A DNA stretch of 6,091 nt from Verrucomicrobiales bacterium (GTDB lineage: Bacteria > Verrucomicrobiota > Verrucomicrobiia > Verrucomicrobiales > DEV007). A model generated the notes under the pieces. The model made no database searches, was not told the origin of the DNA, and worked only from the letters and a program-made list of their open reading frames with translations. Of this stretch, positions 5,677 to 6,091 are shown in pieces (within the stretch, counting starts at the first letter, position 1; each line of letters begins with the position of its first letter). Where the stretch lies: contig JALRFZ010000507.1 of assembly GCA_023253615.1 (NCBI GenBank), positions 1 to 6,091 of the forward strand, given 5' to 3'. The translations under genes and the position numbers were made by a program.

Positions 5677-6091
5677 GCATTTCTCATATGCCCCTTCTGC
5701 TGCGACTTGCTGCGGCGCGCCCGCGCTTCGTTCCGGCCCGCATTTCCCTTGGACAGGATGTTTTCATCCAGCCCGGTGGAAAAGCCGGGCGCGCCGGCAG
5801 GATCCCGTTGCCGGATTCGGCTACCCGACCGACCAACCGAAAAAACTCTCTCCTCGTCTTGGCATGGAGATTGCAATGGAGCTCAGGGGAAGCGGGAGGC
5901 TACACGGGCTTCACCCCCCCGGTGCCCCTCCCACGAGCAGACGCAAGGAACCACTCAAAGAACGGCCCCGCTCCCTGGCGCGGGGCCGTTTTTGTTTCTC
6001 TCTCGCGACCGGTCCGGGATCGCTCTTCCCGCAAAAAAATCGCGAAGGAGGGGGCGGCAGGGATTCTCCACGTGCATTTTTGACGAAATGG
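5677..6091. other. Non-coding region with dense predicted RNA structure and no convincing gene
   Basis: The open frames here are Arg/Pro-rich, run through the intrinsic terminator and match no family I recognise. On the + strand there are successive inverted repeats. GGATG/CATCC lies at 5756-5769 with a TTTT loop. GCCCGGT/GCCGGGC lies at 5771-5790 with a GGAAAA loop. CCGGCA/TGCCGG lies at 5794-5814. TCGG/CCGA lies at 5817-5828. A longer domain is closed by TCCTCGTCT (5851-5859) with AGACG-CA-AGGA (5939-5949) and contains GGGAGG/CCTCCC (5894-5899/5927-5932). An intrinsic terminator follows. The region may be the original 3' UTR of the nrnA transcript, a leader of a gene beyond 6091 or a small RNA; no known RNA family was recognised. 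Positions 5998-6091, after the terminator, hold a seven-A run and TTGACG at 6080-6085, possibly a -35 box cut off by the window edge. Confidence 0.5.
5961..5997 (+). terminator. Strong rho-independent terminator
   Basis: AACGGCCCCGC (5961-5971) and GCGGGGCCGTT (5980-5990) form a perfect 11-bp stem with an 8-nt loop, followed by the T-rich tract TTTTTGTTT through 5997. It reads on the + strand, the direction of all the genes here. Before the IS inserted it would have ended transcripts about 285 nt past the nrnA stop; now it lies about 1.75 kb away. It could alternatively end a separate small RNA or be the expression platform of a leader. Confidence 0.92.

Noticed and set aside
5771..5836. Cobalamin riboswitch-like look (GGTGGAAAAGCC and TCGGCTACCCGACC)
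   Set aside because: The GGTG-AA-CC resemblance is partial. The GGGAA element is absent, the B12-box match is poor and no downstream gene is visible. A covariance-model search would decide.
5851..5949. SRP RNA or 6S RNA candidate
   Set aside because: The size and closing helix drew attention, but the conserved SRP GGAAGG-AGCA motif is missing and no diagnostic 6S features could be established by eye.
5664..6083. 139-codon open frame after the IS
   Set aside because: It starts inside the IS end, runs through the intrinsic terminator at 5961-5997 and resembles no protein family.
1..6091. CRISPR array, tRNA, rRNA or defence system
   Set aside because: No short regularly spaced repeats, cloverleaf or rRNA-like sequence, or defence-associated domains were seen on either strand.

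Overview
The window is GC-rich bacterial DNA with every recognisable gene on the + strand. It carries part of the conserved translation/transcription cluster: the 3' end of an upstream gene (probably nusA, inferred from gene order only), infB (IF-2), rbfA and a DHH/DHHA1 phosphoesterase of the NrnA type. The organism is most plausibly from the Verrucomicrobiota/PVC bacteria. That rests on the rather short IF-2, the style of its N-terminal domain and the absence of Shine-Dalgarno sequences before three housekeeping genes, so it is a moderate- to low-confidence inference.

Layout. Positions 1-523 encode a Pro/Ser/Ala/Glu-rich C-terminal tail with a 255-bp (85-codon) repeat period. A GC-rich hairpin lies in the spacer before infB (640-2748). 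A near-perfect 24-bp palindrome separates infB from rbfA (2807-3184). The nrnA-like gene (3247-4215) follows after 62 bp. Its stop codon lies inside a 10-bp palindrome that was duplicated when a 1448-bp IS4-family insertion sequence (4219-5666) inserted. The element has imperfect inverted repeats of about 20 bp, and its transposase has an intact DDE core and Y-R-E-K signature. The transposase reading frame is interrupted at a run of eight C; the missing C-terminus continues in another frame to a stop inside the right inverted repeat.

From 5677 to the end there is no convincing gene. This stretch holds a series of hairpins and a strong intrinsic terminator at 5961-5997. Before the insertion, this was probably the 3' untranslated region of the nrnA transcript or an independent structured RNA or leader.

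How the genes fit together: NusA (if correct), IF-2 and RbfA act in transcription elongation, translation initiation and 30S maturation. NrnA-type enzymes degrade the shortest RNA oligonucleotides and often pAp. No new defence or accessory system is visible. The points of interest are the repeated protein tail, the hairpins, the insertion junctions and the transposase frameshift.
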